Positions 5,300-5,833 of a stretch of 5,833 bases of DNA are shown one piece after another. This stretch comes from an uncultured Blautia sp. Its GTDB lineage: Bacteria > Bacillota > Clostridia > Lachnospirales > Lachnospiraceae. The number at the start of each line of letters is the position of its first letter. Within the stretch, counting starts at the first letter, position 1. Under the pieces are notes generated by a model, which was not told the DNA's origin, ran no database searches, and saw only the letters and a list, made by a program, of their open reading frames with translations. The position numbers were made by a program, and so were the translations under genes. The stretch is from NCBI RefSeq assembly GCF_934371575.1, contig NZ_CAKRNY010000094.1, forward strand, positions 1-5,833, written 5' to 3'.

Positions 5300-5833
5300 T
5301 TACTTACATGCCTCCATGATTTCTTCTTCGGACTGTATTTTTGTGCCTAACATATAAAGTCCTAATTCATTTTCTGTTACATTGTGTAAGTCTTTGAAGT
5401 AAGCAACAATCTTACCTTCGTACATAACAAGTAATGAATCACTTACGGACATAACTTCATTTAAGTCGGCACTGATTAATAGAATAGCTGCGCCATTATT
5501 TCTCATATCAATTAATTGTTGATGGATATAATCGGCAGATCCAATATCAATACCACGTGTTGGCTGTTCAGCAATCATACATTTAGGAGCAGTTTTCCAC
5601 TCTCTAGCAACTACGACTTTCTGAATATTACCACCAGATAATGAATTGATTGGTTGTTTTTCAGATGAAGTTTTTACACTGAACTTTTTAATTAAATCTT
5701 TAGATGTTTCACGGATTGGTTTTTCTTTTAAGAATACTTTTCCGGAATAATCATCTTTTTCATAATATGTAGAAATTAAGTTATCTTGGATACTTGCACT
5801 TCCTGCGATACCGTCAATCATTCTATCTTCAGG
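5300..5833 (-). CDS. ABC importer ATPase, C-terminal part of a double-NBD protein (5' end outside window)
   Basis: The frame is open through the window edge: upstream of the first Met (5819-5821) the codons read PEDR, the Y-[IV]-PEDR motif of the second nucleotide-binding domain in sugar/nucleoside-type ATPases (RbsA, MglA, NupO). Hence the Met is not the start. The visible 177 residues contain the ABC signature LSGGNIQK (65-72), the Walker B region CMIAEQPTRGIDIGS (85-99), and the switch region LLISADLNEVMS (118-129). The Walker B Asp is replaced by Glu or Ala depending on alignment, the catalytic Glu position is Gln, and no switch His is present, so this half is probably the non-hydrolysing one, as is common in the second domain of this family. 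It powers the two permeases encoded downstream. The full protein would be about 500 residues, with the N-terminal half beyond 5833. Confidence 0.88.
   Translation of the reverse strand, partial: PEDRMIDGIAGSASIQDNLISTYYEKDDYSGKVFLKEKPIRETSKDLIKKFSVKTSSEKQPINSLSGGNIQKVVVAREWKTAPKCMIAEQPTRGIDIGSADYIHQQLIDMRNNGAAILLISADLNEVMSVSDSLLVMYEGKIVAYFKDLHNVTENELGLYMLGTKIQSEEEIMEACK

Overview
The window looks like chromosome from an AT-rich, low-GC Gram-positive bacterium (Bacillota). The evidence is strong AGGAGG-type ribosome binding sites, hairpin-plus-U-tract terminators, a BspA-like 26-residue-repeat surface protein, an IS30-family transposase end and a nucleoside/BmpA-type ABC importer. The combination would suit an Erysipelotrichaceae-like host-associated organism, but that placement is inference; nothing here fixes the genus.

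Layout, left to right. At 1-225 (+) is the last 74 codons of an IS30-family transposase, cut by the window edge. A hairpin terminator follows at 264-306. The right end of the element is probably near 427-460. Converging on it is one large gene on the minus strand (558-3155), encoding an 865-residue secreted protein. This protein has a signal peptide, an acidic low-complexity stalk, eleven 26-residue BspA/DUF285 leucine-rich repeats, two copies of a roughly 140-residue Ig-like module, and a short two-cysteine C-terminal module with no LPXTG signal. The gene has its own promoter (3186-3214) and terminator (477-516), so it is a single-gene transcription unit.

The right half (3289-5833, minus strand) is the distal part of an ABC importer operon. 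In transcription order it holds the C-terminal half of a sugar/nucleoside-type double ATPase (running off the right edge), permease 1 (363 aa) and permease 2 (307 aa), ending at a terminator at 3226-3263. The genes are 3 nt apart or overlap by 8 nt. Order and motifs match the NupO-NupP-NupQ arrangement of BmpA-dependent nucleoside transporters. The substrate-binding lipoprotein and the operon promoter would lie beyond position 5833.

Most of the window is ordinary. The parts that merit a second look are all in or around the surface-protein gene: its unusual C-terminal module, a perfect 27-bp in-frame tandem duplication in the first Ig-like module, and two near-identical terminators that bracket the gene as short direct repeats. 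I did not find a convincing new multi-gene system.
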